Assembly: GCA_016946835.1 (NCBI GenBank)
Contig: JACVTC010000587.1
Span: 1 to 16,713, forward strand
Source of the DNA: Neocallimastix lanati (nom. inval.)
Lineage: Eukaryota; Neocallimastigomycota; Neocallimastigomycetes; Neocallimastigales; Neocallimastigaceae
Length of the DNA stretch: 16,713 nt
Direction: 5' to 3'
Part shown: one piece after another, positions 16,504 through 16,713 of the stretch
How positions within the stretch are numbered: position 1 is the stretch's first letter
Layout of the letters: the number at the start of each line of letters is the position of its first letter
Translations under genes and position numbers: made by a program
The notes under the pieces: generated by a model
The model's input: the letters and a program-made list of their open reading frames with translations, nothing else
What the model was told of the DNA's origin: nothing
Databases searched by the model: none

Positions 16504-16667
16504 AAAAATAATAATGTACACATAATGTATTAAAAATAAATCGTAGATTTAATTAAGAATGCATTATTTAGTACATTCTTATCAGAATGATAAGAATGTA
16601 CTAAATAATGCATTCTTATTATATTACGATTTATTTCTACATACATTTTGCATAAATTATTATTTTT
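16504..16667. repeat. 164-bp foldback palindrome
   Basis: Nested perfect arms: 16504-16515 with 16656-16667 (12 bp), 16534-16545 with 16625-16636 (12 bp), and 16554-16583 with 16589-16618 (30 bp) around a 5-nt loop agaat. Imperfectly paired parts lie between them. The whole folds into one long hairpin about 80 bp tall. There is no coding potential, and no target-site duplication could be fixed at the ends. It could be a MITE or foldback element, or the source of a long hairpin RNA. Confidence 0.88.
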
Positions 16668-16713
16668 AATATTATAATATTTTTAATGTTCTTCTTATAA
16701 AATTATAGAAATT

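Overview
The window is extremely AT-rich, repeat-laden eukaryotic DNA that looks like transposon-dense heterochromatin. It holds no recognisable host gene. Every convincing coding stretch belongs to a retroelement, and almost all are broken. Long A/T homopolymers, ATTT and TA microsatellites, Asn/Lys-rich proteins and Ty3/Gypsy elements with short leaders suggest a very AT-rich early-diverging fungus. Anaerobic gut fungi or a mycorrhizal lineage would fit, but this assignment is a weak inference; other AT-rich eukaryotes are not excluded.

Layout. 1-593: AT-rich filler with an inverted repeat and a TA microsatellite. 594-1041: remnant of a LINE-type (non-LTR) reverse transcriptase, scattered over all three forward frames. 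1204-7572: element 1, a complete but dead Ty3/Gypsy LTR retrotransposon on the minus strand (LTRs 1204-1818 and 6953-7572), with PBS, gag with an interrupted zinc knuckle, protease, RT, RNase H and integrase with a GPY/F-like tail. 7573-9388: gene-free spacer with several stem-loops. 9394-15656: element 2, a different Ty3/Gypsy element on the plus strand, flanked by a perfect 5-bp target-site duplication TTGTA. It has gag without a zinc knuckle, protease, RT, RNase H, integrase and a C-terminal chromodomain-like module, so it is a chromovirus-type element. 15662-16713: AT-rich DNA with a stem-loop next to the insertion site, a T27/ATTT tract and a 164-bp foldback palindrome.

The two elements lie head to head: their 5' LTRs face each other across about 1.8 kb. 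In both, the pol region keeps its frame over about 3 kb and is broken mainly by single in-frame stop codons, not by indels. The LTR pairs of each element still resemble each other closely by eye, so both insertions look fairly recent. Neither copy appears able to make all its own proteins; any movement would depend on related intact copies. The points most worth a second look are the row of three perfect stem-loops before the element 2 polypurine tract, the foldback near the right edge, the repeated 13-nt polypurine-like motif in element 1, the gag/protease junctions and the chromodomain-like tail. I found no clear sign of a wholly new system; the novelty is in the structure of these elements.
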